Of a DNA stretch of 64,000 bases, positions 26,045 through 35,994 are shown piece by piece. Both the position numbers and the translations under genes were made by a program. How positions within the stretch are numbered: the first letter of the stretch is position 1; the number at the start of each line of letters is the position of its first letter. Below the pieces are notes generated by a model that saw only the letters and a program-made list of their open reading frames with translations, was not told the origin of the DNA and made no database searches. The DNA is from Flavisolibacter nicotianae. GTDB lineage: Bacteria; Bacteroidota; Bacteroidia; Chitinophagales; Chitinophagaceae. Location of the stretch: NCBI RefSeq assembly GCF_003628535.1, contig NZ_RBCI01000014.1:1-64000 (forward strand). The letters are read 5' to 3'.

Positions 26045-28171
26045 ATGTGGAGTTTCGTTTGCCACCGCCAGTCTAAGAGCTTCTGCGCATTTTTCTTTGC
26101 AGCCATCTTTTTTCTATCCTTCAACTGCCCCGCCCAAACCGAAAAGGAAGACAGCTTAAAAAATCGTTTGAAGCGATTGAAGGGCATCGCAAGAATTGAT
26201 TGTTTACTGGAGCTTAGCCAGCAATACTTTGGTACACCCAAAAAAGATTCCATCTTCTACTACGCAGACAAGGCTGCTGAAGAAGCCCAAAAAATCAATT
26301 ACAACCATGGGCTGGCGGTAGCGTGCCTGCGCAAATCAGGGTTCGCTGTTTGTTATCAAAACGACTTGCTCCAGGCAGAAAAACTGGCCCGGGAAGCGAT
26401 CAGTTGGTTTAGCCGCACCGCTAACAAAAAAGAAATCACCCTCGCTTACCAGATCCTGGGCCGTGCACAAACCGATCAAAGCCTTTACGACGAAGCCCTG
26501 ACGAACCTGAATCTTTTCCTGAAATGGGCGCAAATCACCAGCGACAGCGACTGGGTAGGGTTCAATCTTGAAACGATGACCGATATCTACCGGGAGCGCG
26601 GCGAATATGTGAAGCTCCTGGAAACACAACAGAAATTGATCCAGATGGATCGTGCGTCCGGCAATAACAACTATTATTCCTTTCACGAGTTATGGGTACT
26701 GGGCCTGATGTACCGGCTGTTGGAAGAATATGCCACAGCACTGCCCTTCTGGCGGAAGCTTTTCGTGGAAAGTCTGGGTGATCCTATCTCCTGCTGGAAT
26801 CAGATGGAATATGCCGAATTGCTGACCCAGGCAGGCCAGGCCGACTCAGCCCTTTATTATTACAACAAATTTGATTCAGCCGGAGCAGCGCAAAAAGACC
26901 TGCGCTTTTTTCTACTCAGCAAAGGTGAATACTACCTGTATTTAAAACAATACAGTACCGCCCTGCCTTATTTCCGGAAAGCCCTTCTGCTTCACCAGCA
27001 ACTGAACGACCGCCGGCAAACGAACCGGGCATTTCTTGATCTTGCCAAAACCTATGACGCATTACACAGGAATGATTCTGCCATTGCTTATGCGAGACAA
27101 GGATTAGCAATGGCTTTGCAAACAAAAGCAAAGCCCCTGATCCGTGACGGTTATAAAATTCTTTCCACGGTTTACGACCGCTTGCAGCAAAAGGATAGTG
27201 CCTATTTCTATTACCGGAATTATATCACCTTAAAAGACGCGGTAATGAACGATCAAACCAGGGGTAAAATGGCTGCTTATGATTACGAACATCGAATCGA
27301 AAACCTGGCGAATGAAAGGCAGTTGCAGCAACAGCAAATCGCACAAGCTTCCCTGCAAAAGAAATTGCTTCTTTTCGGCATAGCAGGACTCCTGCTGCTT
27401 GGCATTATCGTTTTGCGGAACATTCTGTTGAAACGAAAAAATGAAATCAATCGCCGAAAGCTTGCCGAAAGCCAACTTCAGCTCGAAAAACTGGAAGCAG
27501 AGCGAACGAAGGCCGAACTCCAGCAGCGAGCCACAGAACTCGAAATGCAGGCCCTTCGTGCCCAGATGAACCCGCACTTCATCTTCAATTCGCTGAATTC
27601 CATCAACCGGTTCATCCTGCAAAACAACCGGCAGGAAGCTTCCGAATACCTTACGAAATTCTCAAGACTAACGCGGTTGATCCTGCAAAACTCGCAATCG
27701 GCGCTCATTCCACTGGAAAGCGAACTGGAAGCCCTGCGGCTTTATTTGGAACTGGAAGCACTTCGTTTTGATCACCATTTTGTTTATACAATAAAGGTTG
27801 ACGATGATCTCGACGTTTCGGCCCTCAGCGTTCCGCCGCTGACCATTCAGCCTTTTGTGGAAAACGCCATCTGGCATGGGTTGATGCACAAAGAAGAAAG
27901 GGGCCATTTGGAAATTGCCGTGTTTGAAAAGGAAGATCAGCTGTGTTTCCAAATCACCGACGATGGTATCGGCCGAAAAAAAGCGGCGGAGTTCAAAAGC
28001 AAATCAGCGGCTACGCACAAGGCAATGGGCATGCGCATAACCACTGACCGCATCGCCATGCTGCAGCAAAACAGTCTACAGAAACCTTTTTTCATCATCC
28101 ACGACCTAGTGTTGCCCGACGGCAGCCCCGGCGGCACGGAAGTATGGCTACGCATTCCGGCAACCCTATAA
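26045..28171 (+). CDS. TPR-containing LytS-type sensor histidine kinase
   Basis: The ATG chosen starts a signal peptide (MWSFVCHRQ, hydrophobic core, NCPAQ). Residues about 35 to 400 form a periplasmic array of tetratricopeptide-like helices (ALTNLNLFLKWAQ, ALPYFRKALLLHQQL, AIAYARQGLAMALQ). A single membrane helix is at about 440 to 462 (FGIAGLLLLGIIVL), followed by a coiled coil. The catalytic half is of the His_kinase (PF06580) type: QMNPHFIFNSLNSIN with phospho-acceptor H511, the N-box PFVENAIWHGL and the G-box DDGIGRKKA. No response regulator is adjacent; the nearest lies beyond SusC, SusD and a second kinase on the same strand. The catalytic half is a near-copy of that second kinase. The stop lies 41 bases before the susC-like gene. 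Confidence 0.92.
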   Translation: MWSFVCHRQSKSFCAFFFAAIFFLSFNCPAQTEKEDSLKNRLKRLKGIARIDCLLELSQQYFGTPKKDSIFYYADKAAEEAQKINYNHGLAVACLRKSGFAVCYQNDLLQAEKLAREAISWFSRTANKKEITLAYQILGRAQTDQSLYDEALTNLNLFLKWAQITSDSDWVGFNLETMTDIYRERGEYVKLLETQQKLIQMDRASGNNNYYSFHELWVLGLMYRLLEEYATALPFWRKLFVESLGDPISCWNQMEYAELLTQAGQADSALYYYNKFDSAGAAQKDLRFFLLSKGEYYLYLKQYSTALPYFRKALLLHQQLNDRRQTNRAFLDLAKTYDALHRNDSAIAYARQGLAMALQTKAKPLIRDGYKILSTVYDRLQQKDSAYFYYRNYITLKDAVMNDQTRGKMAAYDYEHRIENLANERQLQQQQIAQASLQKKLLLFGIAGLLLLGIIVLRNILLKRKNEINRRKLAESQLQLEKLEAERTKAELQQRATELEMQALRAQMNPHFIFNSLNSINRFILQNNRQEASEYLTKFSRLTRLILQNSQSALIPLESELEALRLYLELEALRFDHHFVYTIKVDDDLDVSALSVPPLTIQPFVENAIWHGLMHKEERGHLEIAVFEKEDQLCFQITDDGIGRKKAAEFKSKSAATHKAMGMRITTDRIAMLQQNSLQKPFFIIHDLVLPDGSPGGTEVWLRIPATL

Positions 28172-28212
28172 ATGAAAAACGTACGCCCTTTTGATAATCG
28201 CAAACAACGGTT

Positions 28213-31176
28213 ATGAAAAAGAAGTACGCACCATGCAAAGGATTGCTCCCGTTAACGATGCTGTTGTTCACGGGCATCGTGGTCATTGCCCAGCCAAAAA
28301 TTTCCGGAATCGTCCGCGGCGCGGAAGGCCTACCGCTGGCAGGTGTTACCATCGCGATCCAGGGCACACCAGTTGCCACGTCCAGTGCGGCAGATGGCAG
28401 CTTTTCCATTCTTGCCAAAAAGGGCGACGTCTTGATTTTTTCAACGGTTGGAAGAGAAAAGGCAATGGTCAAACTACTTGACCAGGTCTTTCTCAACATC
28501 AGTTTGCCATTCAACAGCAAAAGCCTGGAAGACGTGGTGATCATCGGGTATGGAACAAGTCAGAAGAGAGACCTAACAGGTGCCGTCGCGAAAATAACTG
28601 CCGGCGATTTCAATAAAGGCAACGTTACCGACCCGCTTCAACTGGTGCAGGGCAAGATCGCCGGCCTGTTGATCACTAAGCCGGGAGGCGATCCAAATGG
28701 CGAACTCACTGTTCGCATCCGTGGCGCCACTTCTCTGGAAGGGCAACCCCCGCTGGTTGTCATTGACGGTATGGCTATCGATGATTTCTATAAAGCCATT
28801 TCCACGCTCAATCCGGCCGACGTGGAATCGTTCACAGTTTTAAAGGATGCTTCTTCCGCCGCCATTTACGGCTCCAGGGGAGCGAACGGTGTATTGCTGA
28901 TCACAACAAAAACCAGCCGGATTGCCAAACCGGTTGTGGCCTACGACGGATGGTGCGGGGTCGAACAAATTTCCCGCCGGTTTCAGGTATTAAATGCCTC
29001 GCAATGGAGAGCCGCTACGGCTGCACTCGGCGGTGCCAGCCTTGATCAGGGTGCTGACATGGACTGGCAAAGCGCTATCTCTCAACGGGCTTTTTCACAC
29101 AGTCACACCATCAGTATTCGGGGCGGCACAGACGCCATGAATTATCGCGGCTCGATGGGATATATCAATCAGGAGGGAGTGATCATCAATACCGGGAAGG
29201 AAGTGATGACCGGCCGTTTGAACATTCACCAAAAAAGCCTGAATGAAAAACTGGCAGTCGACTACAACATCAATGCATCTGTTACCAATCGCACTCTGCT
29301 TTTCGACCAGTGGTCCACCGGTCTGACACGCACCGGTGGCAGTTTTACCTTTGACGTTGCCTCAGGCTATCTTCCCGTATGGCCGTCTTACAACCCTGAC
29401 GGCTCTTATTTCAATATTGCCAACAACAGCTATTTAAACCCTCTTTTCCTGTTGAAGGAGATTGACAGGAAACAGCGGGAAAATTTTTTCCAGACCTCCG
29501 TCAAAGCAGATTATACGCTTCTAAAAGGACTGAATGCAGGAATATTGGGGGCGCTTTCAAGAGCCAACACCGTTCACGACTATTTCTATCCTGGTGTGAG
29601 GGAAAGAAATGACAAAGCAGAAGCCTCCAAATTCAACAACAACAAACAAAACTTCTCCGGCGACATTCATGTTCACTACCAGAAAAGCTTTCGAAAACAA
29701 ACCGCAGAGATCACCGGTGTGTACGAATACAATCGATTTATCAATGATGGTTTTGGTGTAACAGCAAGAGGTTTCTTAGTTCCGCAACTCCTGAATAACA
29801 ACCTGGGAACGGCGACCAATGTACAAACCGGCGATCTTTCTTCGTATAAGAATGAAGTGAAACTGATTTCGTTTTTAGGCCGGCTGGTTTATACGTATGA
29901 CAACCGCATCATTTTTACAGCCAACTTCCGGCGAGACGGCTCTTCCAAATTTGGCAGCAACAACCGGTGGGGTAACTTTCCTTCTTTTGCTTTTGCCTGG
30001 CGGCTTGACCGTGCCGGTTTTCTCAAAAACAGCAAATGGCTGAATGATTTGAAATTGCGTGTGAGTTATGGATTTACCGGCAACCAGGAAAATTTGCCTC
30101 CTTATGCCTACCAGCAGCTTTATGGTCCCACCGGCCCTTACCTGTATAACGGGCAGGTGCTTCAAAGCTATGCGGTGGTTCAGGAGCCGAATCCGGACCT
30201 GAAATGGGAAGTCAGAAGATCGCTGAACATAGGCGCCGACTTCACCCTCTTCAACGATCGCCTTCATGGCACCATTGACGTATTTCACGATAAGACCAGC
30301 GACATGCTGTTTCTGTATGATCTTCCGCAGCCCCCTTTTTTATCGGATAAAGTCTCGGCCAATGCCGCAACTGCAACTAATAAAGGCACCGAAGTTACCC
30401 TAGATGCAACGCCACTCCTTACTAAAAACTGGAAATGGGATCTTCACTTCAATATCGGTACGCTCAAGAACAGGATCACGAATCTTTCCGGCCAGTTCAA
30501 CGGAACTTCTCTTTCGATTACTAACCGTCACTACGGTTATGCGGAAGGAGCTGGTTTCAGCGGCACCTATGTTTCCGAATTAAAGCCCGGTTATCCTGCC
30601 GGTGTTTTTTGGTTGCCGCAATTTGCCGGTTTGGATGCTGACGGACATGCACTGTATAACAACTATGATGGGAACGGAAAGCTGTCCGGCACTTCGATGT
30701 TTTATACCGATAAGGACCGGGTTTTTATTGATCCGACGCCTAGATTTTCCTGGGGTTTTACAACGAACCTTACCTACAAGCGTTTTGATCTTTCATTTTT
30801 CCTCAGAGGCGTACAAGGGCAGAAAATATTTGCCAATTCCTTGTTGAATTTAGGCACCTCCGTCTTTCTGCCGGCCAGGAATGTGGGTGTTGATGCACTC
30901 ACCAACGGTTTTGCCGATCAACCGCAACCTTCCTCGTACTGGGTCAAAGACGGATCCTTTGTGCGGCTTGACAATGTAACGGCAGGTTACCGTTTCAAAG
31001 GGACAAAAGACCTTGCGATTTTACGGCTCTATGTTACCGCATCCAACCTGCTCCTCCTGACGAAGTACAAAGGCATTGACCCAGAAATAAGGACCGAAGG
31101 CGCACAACGCTATATCGACAACCAGTATTACCCGAAAACAAAAGGTTTCCTGCTCGGTGTGAACATGGCGTTCTGA
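28213..31176 (+). CDS. SusC/RagA-family TonB-dependent outer-membrane receptor
   Basis: SusC-type proteins import glycans, peptides or other large ligands across the outer membrane using TonB energy, with a SusD lipoprotein as lid. The 987-residue protein has a signal peptide ending at VIAQ and a carboxypeptidase-like regulatory domain (ISGIVRGAEGLPLAGVTIAI). The family signature LEDVVIIGYGTSQKRDLTGA follows, then a plug domain with VESFTVLKDASSAAIYGSRG. The beta-barrel runs to a C-terminal aromatic residue (LLGVNMAF). It is followed by susD-like and flanked by two sensor kinases. No glycoside hydrolase or peptidase gene accompanies it, so the ligand is not indicated. An anti-sigma (FecR) gene is absent. 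Confidence 0.95.
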   Translation: MKKKYAPCKGLLPLTMLLFTGIVVIAQPKISGIVRGAEGLPLAGVTIAIQGTPVATSSAADGSFSILAKKGDVLIFSTVGREKAMVKLLDQVFLNISLPFNSKSLEDVVIIGYGTSQKRDLTGAVAKITAGDFNKGNVTDPLQLVQGKIAGLLITKPGGDPNGELTVRIRGATSLEGQPPLVVIDGMAIDDFYKAISTLNPADVESFTVLKDASSAAIYGSRGANGVLLITTKTSRIAKPVVAYDGWCGVEQISRRFQVLNASQWRAATAALGGASLDQGADMDWQSAISQRAFSHSHTISIRGGTDAMNYRGSMGYINQEGVIINTGKEVMTGRLNIHQKSLNEKLAVDYNINASVTNRTLLFDQWSTGLTRTGGSFTFDVASGYLPVWPSYNPDGSYFNIANNSYLNPLFLLKEIDRKQRENFFQTSVKADYTLLKGLNAGILGALSRANTVHDYFYPGVRERNDKAEASKFNNNKQNFSGDIHVHYQKSFRKQTAEITGVYEYNRFINDGFGVTARGFLVPQLLNNNLGTATNVQTGDLSSYKNEVKLISFLGRLVYTYDNRIIFTANFRRDGSSKFGSNNRWGNFPSFAFAWRLDRAGFLKNSKWLNDLKLRVSYGFTGNQENLPPYAYQQLYGPTGPYLYNGQVLQSYAVVQEPNPDLKWEVRRSLNIGADFTLFNDRLHGTIDVFHDKTSDMLFLYDLPQPPFLSDKVSANAATATNKGTEVTLDATPLLTKNWKWDLHFNIGTLKNRITNLSGQFNGTSLSITNRHYGYAEGAGFSGTYVSELKPGYPAGVFWLPQFAGLDADGHALYNNYDGNGKLSGTSMFYTDKDRVFIDPTPRFSWGFTTNLTYKRFDLSFFLRGVQGQKIFANSLLNLGTSVFLPARNVGVDALTNGFADQPQPSSYWVKDGSFVRLDNVTAGYRFKGTKDLAILRLYVTASNLLLLTKYKGIDPEIRTEGAQRYIDNQYYPKTKGFLLGVNMAF

Positions 31177-31225
31177 TGGGACTTCCGGCCTTGTGACATA
31201 TTCCTGGAAACAAAAAGAATGACAC

Positions 31226-32755
31226 ATGAAAAAAATCATTCAAATACCATCGGCCATCGGCCTTTTTATCCTGCTCCACTCCTGCACCAAACTGGAGACG
31301 AACGTATACGATAAAGTGACCCGTTTTTGGCAAACGCCGGAACAGGTAGCGGCAGGTGTTGCTCCTGCATACACCAAACTAAGAGATATCATGGCTCCCG
31401 ATGGCATGTACGCCTTGCTGGAAATATCCTCGGATGAAATCATTGTTCCTACCCGTGGCGGCGACTGGGCTGACAACGGCATCTGGAGAGATCTATGGAT
31501 GCATACCTGGACACCCGGCAGTTCCCCGGTTGAAAACGGATGGCAATTCCTTTACAGTGCCATTGCCCGGGTGAATACGATCTTAAAAACTGTGGAAGCA
31601 TTGAATCCGAAACCTGCCACTTTCACTTCTATACAAGCCGAATTGAAGATCATACGGGCTTTTTACTACCTGCAGGCACTCGACCTGTTTGGCAATGTGC
31701 CCATTGTATATGAAAATGCCGATGTTTCCTGTCTCAAAAACACACCCCGTGCCGACGTATTTGCCTTTGTCGAAAAAGAGATCAAAGACAACCTGCCCCA
31801 GCTAACCACTGAGGTAAATTCGTACACCTATGGCCGGGCCACACAATGGTTTGCGTATGCCATGCTGGCCAAGCTGTATTTGAATGCGATGGTGTATACC
31901 GGGAGACCGCGTTGGGCAGATTGTATTGCCGCCTGTGATGCGATCCTGAACAGTAAGCATTACCTGTTGGAGACGGATTTCTTTGCCAATTTTTCCATTG
32001 CGAATGAAAGCTCCAAAGAAAACATTTTCGTGATTCCGTTCGACCGCGAAAAAGGCCTTGATTTTTTCGGCATCCAGCTTTTTACCCTGAACTATGTAAG
32101 CAATGCCAGTTTCGGGCTCGAAGCCGGAGGCGTGAATGGCTTATGCAGCCCGGCAGCCATCTATCAACAGTTTGACTCCCGGGACAGAAGACGGAAAATG
32201 TTCCTGGTTGGCCAGCAATACATCAACCAGGTAGAGGACCCGGCGCATTTGCAATACGACAGGTTGGGCCATCCGCTCATTTTTGACCCGGTCATCACCA
32301 CGTTCAGAATCCCCTTTCCACAGGCAGAAGGTGCGGGTGCACGCTGTGCCAAATGGGAATTCAACAAACAGGGCTTTGGGAATATGAGCAATGATTTTGC
32401 TATTTACCGGCTTGCGGACATTATCCTGATGAAAGCCGAAGCGCAATTCCGGAACGGCGATGTTGCCGCTGCTCTCACCACCATTAACCAAAAGATTGGC
32501 GGTGTTTCCATCCGGAGCCGTGCAGGAATGCCGGACTTTTCCGCCGGCGAAATGAATCTCGACGGCTTGCAGGCGGAACGGGAAAGAGAGCTTTCCTGGG
32601 AGGGACACCGCCGCACGGACCTGATCCGCTTTGGCCACTTTACGGATGCAAGAACCCCGGAAAAGGGCGTGTCGGAAAACTATCGAACCATGTTCCCGAT
32701 CCCTGAACCCGAATTGGCGAAAAATCCCTGCCTGGTGCAAAATCCGGGCTATTGA
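31226..32755 (+). CDS. SusD/RagB-family nutrient-binding outer-membrane lipoprotein
   Basis: The 509-residue protein begins with a lipoprotein signal (MKKIIQIPSAIG, then LLHSC with lipidated C20). The SusD helical core is visible in the TPR-like segments (NGWQFLYSAIARVNTIL, IRAFYYLQALDLFGNVPIV, YAMLAKLYLNA). The C-terminal RagB motif LQAERERELSWEGHRRTDLIRFG is characteristic, as is the end PIPEPELAKNPCLVQNPGY. It sits 49 bases after the SusC-like gene and should cover its barrel. The binding-site composition cannot be read from sequence. The gene is followed directly by the second sensor kinase. Confidence 0.95.
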   Translation: MKKIIQIPSAIGLFILLHSCTKLETNVYDKVTRFWQTPEQVAAGVAPAYTKLRDIMAPDGMYALLEISSDEIIVPTRGGDWADNGIWRDLWMHTWTPGSSPVENGWQFLYSAIARVNTILKTVEALNPKPATFTSIQAELKIIRAFYYLQALDLFGNVPIVYENADVSCLKNTPRADVFAFVEKEIKDNLPQLTTEVNSYTYGRATQWFAYAMLAKLYLNAMVYTGRPRWADCIAACDAILNSKHYLLETDFFANFSIANESSKENIFVIPFDREKGLDFFGIQLFTLNYVSNASFGLEAGGVNGLCSPAAIYQQFDSRDRRRKMFLVGQQYINQVEDPAHLQYDRLGHPLIFDPVITTFRIPFPQAEGAGARCAKWEFNKQGFGNMSNDFAIYRLADIILMKAEAQFRNGDVAAALTTINQKIGGVSIRSRAGMPDFSAGEMNLDGLQAERERELSWEGHRRTDLIRFGHFTDARTPEKGVSENYRTMFPIPEPELAKNPCLVQNPGY

Positions 32756-32832
32756 ATCCGTGAAAGGTGAAACGTAAGATGTGAAAACGCAAAATGGCTC
32801 CCATGCTTTTGTTGGAGCGAAAATTTTACCAT

Positions 32833-35800
32833 ATGCTGCCCAAAAAGAGTGTTTACATCATCGCCACTAGTTTTTTGTTTTGGGTTTGTGTATCCGCGCA
32901 AGAACAATACCGGGCCATCCCCTGGGATGTAGAGCAGGGGCTTTCGCTTGGCATCGTCCATTGTATGCTGAAAGATGGCAATAAGTTTTTGTGGGTAGGT
33001 TCTGCCTTCGGTCTGAACCGGTTTGACGGCAGTCATTTCAAAAATTACTTCGGGGATAAAAACAATAACAGAACACTCAGCGGAGGTGTCATCCTCTCCC
33101 TTGTCGAAGACAGCCTGCACAATATCTGGATCGGAACTAATAAAGAGTTAGCCCGCTACGACAGCAAAGCAGATACCTTTTCCAATTTCTCGGCCTATGT
33201 TGATACCACCATAGCCGCCCCTTATACGATACCCTTCTGGGCTACCCGCAATGAAGTGTTTTGTATCGAAATGAAAGCAAGGATTTCGGCCTATGATATA
33301 CACTCGTTTAAAAGAAGAACTGTTGTTGCGCATTTCCAGAACGACTGGGACTTTCAGCTGCTCAGGCCAGCTTGTTCCATTTTGGATGAAAGGACCCATG
33401 AGGTTTGGATGCTGGCTAAAGCCGGATTGCTGCAGGTTTCATTGGCTACCGGGAAACAAACCCCATACACTTTCCCCTGCCGCAGAAAGTTAAAGTTCCC
33501 AGGCTACGTTCATACCTCACAAGCCATGTGTTTTGACTCCAAAAGAAGGTTGATCTGGTTAAACACATCCGATGGACTCGTTCAGTTTAGCCTCAACGAC
33601 AGGAGATTCGTTTCCATCGAAGAATTCGATCCAATTGTGAATACAAAGCCACAGCCGCATGAAGGCGCTTATTATGCCACCGATCGCATTGGCCTTGATT
33701 TGAAAGGCAGGGTTTGGACAGGAACTGTACCCAGGGGAATTCTCATTTATGATCCGGCAAACCGTTCGATCACACAACCCCGGATCGATAACGTCCAGGC
33801 AACTGTTTCCAATGCCCTCTCTCCTGCTTATTTTGACCGTGACGGACTCATTTGGGTCGTGGGTGGCGGAAAAGCATTCTATCAATTAAATCCAATCCGG
33901 CCTGCTGTTACACATTTCACGGCTGATCCGGCAAAGCCGTTTGCACTCAGCGATAACCATGTTGCTACCATTGTTCAGGGTCCCCATAAAAAGTTATGGA
34001 TCGGCACGTGGAATGGCATCGACATTTTTGATCCGGTCACAGGTTCATTCCAGTTGCTAAGAGAGAAAGATTTGCCCGGCTTTAAAGGAAAGAACATTAT
34101 GCCTTTGGCAATGGATTCCTCCCTTCAAACAACCTGGTTAAAAGCCTGGCCCCCGGACGCCTTGTTTGAAATGGATGTGGCATCCAGGAAGTGCAGGCTC
34201 ATTCAAGTGAATGATACGGCCTGGAACCATCGAGTGAATTTGGGCGACATGGAAGCGGAAAGAGCGTTGCCGTTTCATAACGGATTTATCTTCCTGATGC
34301 AGGGCATCGGTATTTTTCGTGTTGAAAAAGAAAGTTTACTGGCAGAACCGATGCTTTCATTTTCCCAGGCGATTATCCAGATGGTTCCCCTGGGAGATCA
34401 TTTCATTTTTCTGAACACACCGAATGCCGCCCATAACCTCACTTTTATCAAAAAATCGGGAAAGTGGATACTCAGCCCAAGCCCTCTGGACTCCATACGA
34501 TGGTCCGTTATTTTTTTTAACAAAGAAGATCAATCTTTTTGGGTAGGAGAGCCAAGAGACATCCTCCACCTGGACAAGGACCTCCATCTCCTTCGTCGTT
34601 ACTCCGAGGGATTTCCCGGTGTGCTTGTTTCTTCCTTGCTGGCAGATAATGACGGCAATATCTGGTTTGTAAATGGTCAAAATCAGATTTCGAAGCTCAA
34701 CACAAGAAACGGCAAGTTTCTTTCTTTATCGGAGAGAGATGGCATGCCAAAACAAAAATTTTATTGGGAGCATGCACATCTAAAGGATGTTTATGGCAAC
34801 CTGTATTTTGGCTCCCAGGAAGGATTCATTCAAATTCGTCCAGCTGAATTCGCGGACATCTATCCACCCTCCTTCGTCTATCTGAAGGCGATTAATATCA
34901 ATCAAAAACCCGCTTTGCATTCGACTGGCGCCAACTATGTGGAGGAACTGTCTTTAAAGCACAATGAAAATAATCTCAACATCGAAACCGGCATCATCGA
35001 TTATTATTCGGAAGGGAATAGCCGCCTACGCTACCAATTAGAAAACGTCAACAAAACCTGGCAATACGGTACCAACCCGTTTACCATCAATCTGGACGGT
35101 TTGCAGCCGGGACGATACCGGCTGGTGATGCAGGCTTCCAACGCTGTGGATGAATTCAATGGACCGGAGAAGATTTTGTGGATTACCATCCAACCACCCT
35201 GGTGGGGTACCTGGTGGTTCCGCGGATTAGCCGTTCTCTGCCTGGCTCTCATCTTCTATAGCCTGATCCGCTGGCGTCTTCACCAGAAATTCCGTATGCA
35301 ACTGGAACGTACCAAAAAAGAAAAACAACTGGCCGAACTACAGCAACAAAAAACCGAACTGGAAATGCAAGCCTTACGGGCTCAGATGAACCCGCATTTC
35401 ATTTTCAACTCTCTTAACTCAATTAACCATTTTATCTTGCAAAACAACAAACTGAAAGCTTCGGAATACCTGACGAAGTTTTCCCGTTTGGTACGTTTAA
35501 TCCTGCAAAACTCCCAGGCACCATTGATCCCATTGGAAAGCGAATTGGAGGCTTTACAACTCTATTTGGAATTGGAGTCTATACGGTTTGATCACCATTT
35601 TGATTATGTCATTACCGTTCAGGATGATATTGATTCTTCGACAGTAATGGTCCCACCGCTTATCATTCAACCCTATGTAGAAAACGCCATCTGGCATGGG
35701 CTGATGCACAAAGAAGAAAAAGGTCATTTGCAGATCGGGATTGTGCAGCACGATGATACCTTGTATTGCACGATCACCGACGATGGTGTTGGGAGACAAA

Positions 35801-35994
35801 AAGCCGCCGAGCTAAAAAGCAAATCCGCCTCCAGCCACAAATCCATGGGCATGCGCATTACAGCGGATCGCATTGCCATGCTCAGGCAGAAAAAACAGCC
35901 CGGATTCTATGTTCGCATCACCGACCTTGCACTCCCTGATGGACGTGCCGGTGGAACGGAAGTCACACTACAAATACCGGTTCAATATGATTAA
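32833..35994 (+). CDS. Two-propeller (Reg_prop/Y_Y_Y) LytS-type sensor histidine kinase
   Basis: The chosen ATG opens a signal peptide (MLPKKSVYIIATSFLFWV, then SAQ). Residues about 25 to 690 carry beta-propeller repeats of the two-component regulator propeller type (FLWVGSAFGLNRFDGSHFKN, NIWIGTNKELARYD, KLWIGTWNGIDIFDP). Residues about 700 to 785 form a Y_Y_Y-like domain. One membrane helix at about 795 to 815 precedes a coiled coil and a PF06580 kinase with H855 in QMNPHFIFNSLNSIN, N-box PYVENAIWHGL and G-box DDGVGRQKA. Unlike the hybrid two-component sensors of polysaccharide loci it lacks receiver and AraC domains. The signal should go to the adjacent LytTR regulator, whose ATG overlaps this gene by eight bases. 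Confidence 0.93.
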   Translation: MLPKKSVYIIATSFLFWVCVSAQEQYRAIPWDVEQGLSLGIVHCMLKDGNKFLWVGSAFGLNRFDGSHFKNYFGDKNNNRTLSGGVILSLVEDSLHNIWIGTNKELARYDSKADTFSNFSAYVDTTIAAPYTIPFWATRNEVFCIEMKARISAYDIHSFKRRTVVAHFQNDWDFQLLRPACSILDERTHEVWMLAKAGLLQVSLATGKQTPYTFPCRRKLKFPGYVHTSQAMCFDSKRRLIWLNTSDGLVQFSLNDRRFVSIEEFDPIVNTKPQPHEGAYYATDRIGLDLKGRVWTGTVPRGILIYDPANRSITQPRIDNVQATVSNALSPAYFDRDGLIWVVGGGKAFYQLNPIRPAVTHFTADPAKPFALSDNHVATIVQGPHKKLWIGTWNGIDIFDPVTGSFQLLREKDLPGFKGKNIMPLAMDSSLQTTWLKAWPPDALFEMDVASRKCRLIQVNDTAWNHRVNLGDMEAERALPFHNGFIFLMQGIGIFRVEKESLLAEPMLSFSQAIIQMVPLGDHFIFLNTPNAAHNLTFIKKSGKWILSPSPLDSIRWSVIFFNKEDQSFWVGEPRDILHLDKDLHLLRRYSEGFPGVLVSSLLADNDGNIWFVNGQNQISKLNTRNGKFLSLSERDGMPKQKFYWEHAHLKDVYGNLYFGSQEGFIQIRPAEFADIYPPSFVYLKAININQKPALHSTGANYVEELSLKHNENNLNIETGIIDYYSEGNSRLRYQLENVNKTWQYGTNPFTINLDGLQPGRYRLVMQASNAVDEFNGPEKILWITIQPPWWGTWWFRGLAVLCLALIFYSLIRWRLHQKFRMQLERTKKEKQLAELQQQKTELEMQALRAQMNPHFIFNSLNSINHFILQNNKLKASEYLTKFSRLVRLILQNSQAPLIPLESELEALQLYLELESIRFDHHFDYVITVQDDIDSSTVMVPPLIIQPYVENAIWHGLMHKEEKGHLQIGIVQHDDTLYCTITDDGVGRQKAAELKSKSASSHKSMGMRITADRIAMLRQKKQPGFYVRITDLALPDGRAGGTEVTLQIPVQYD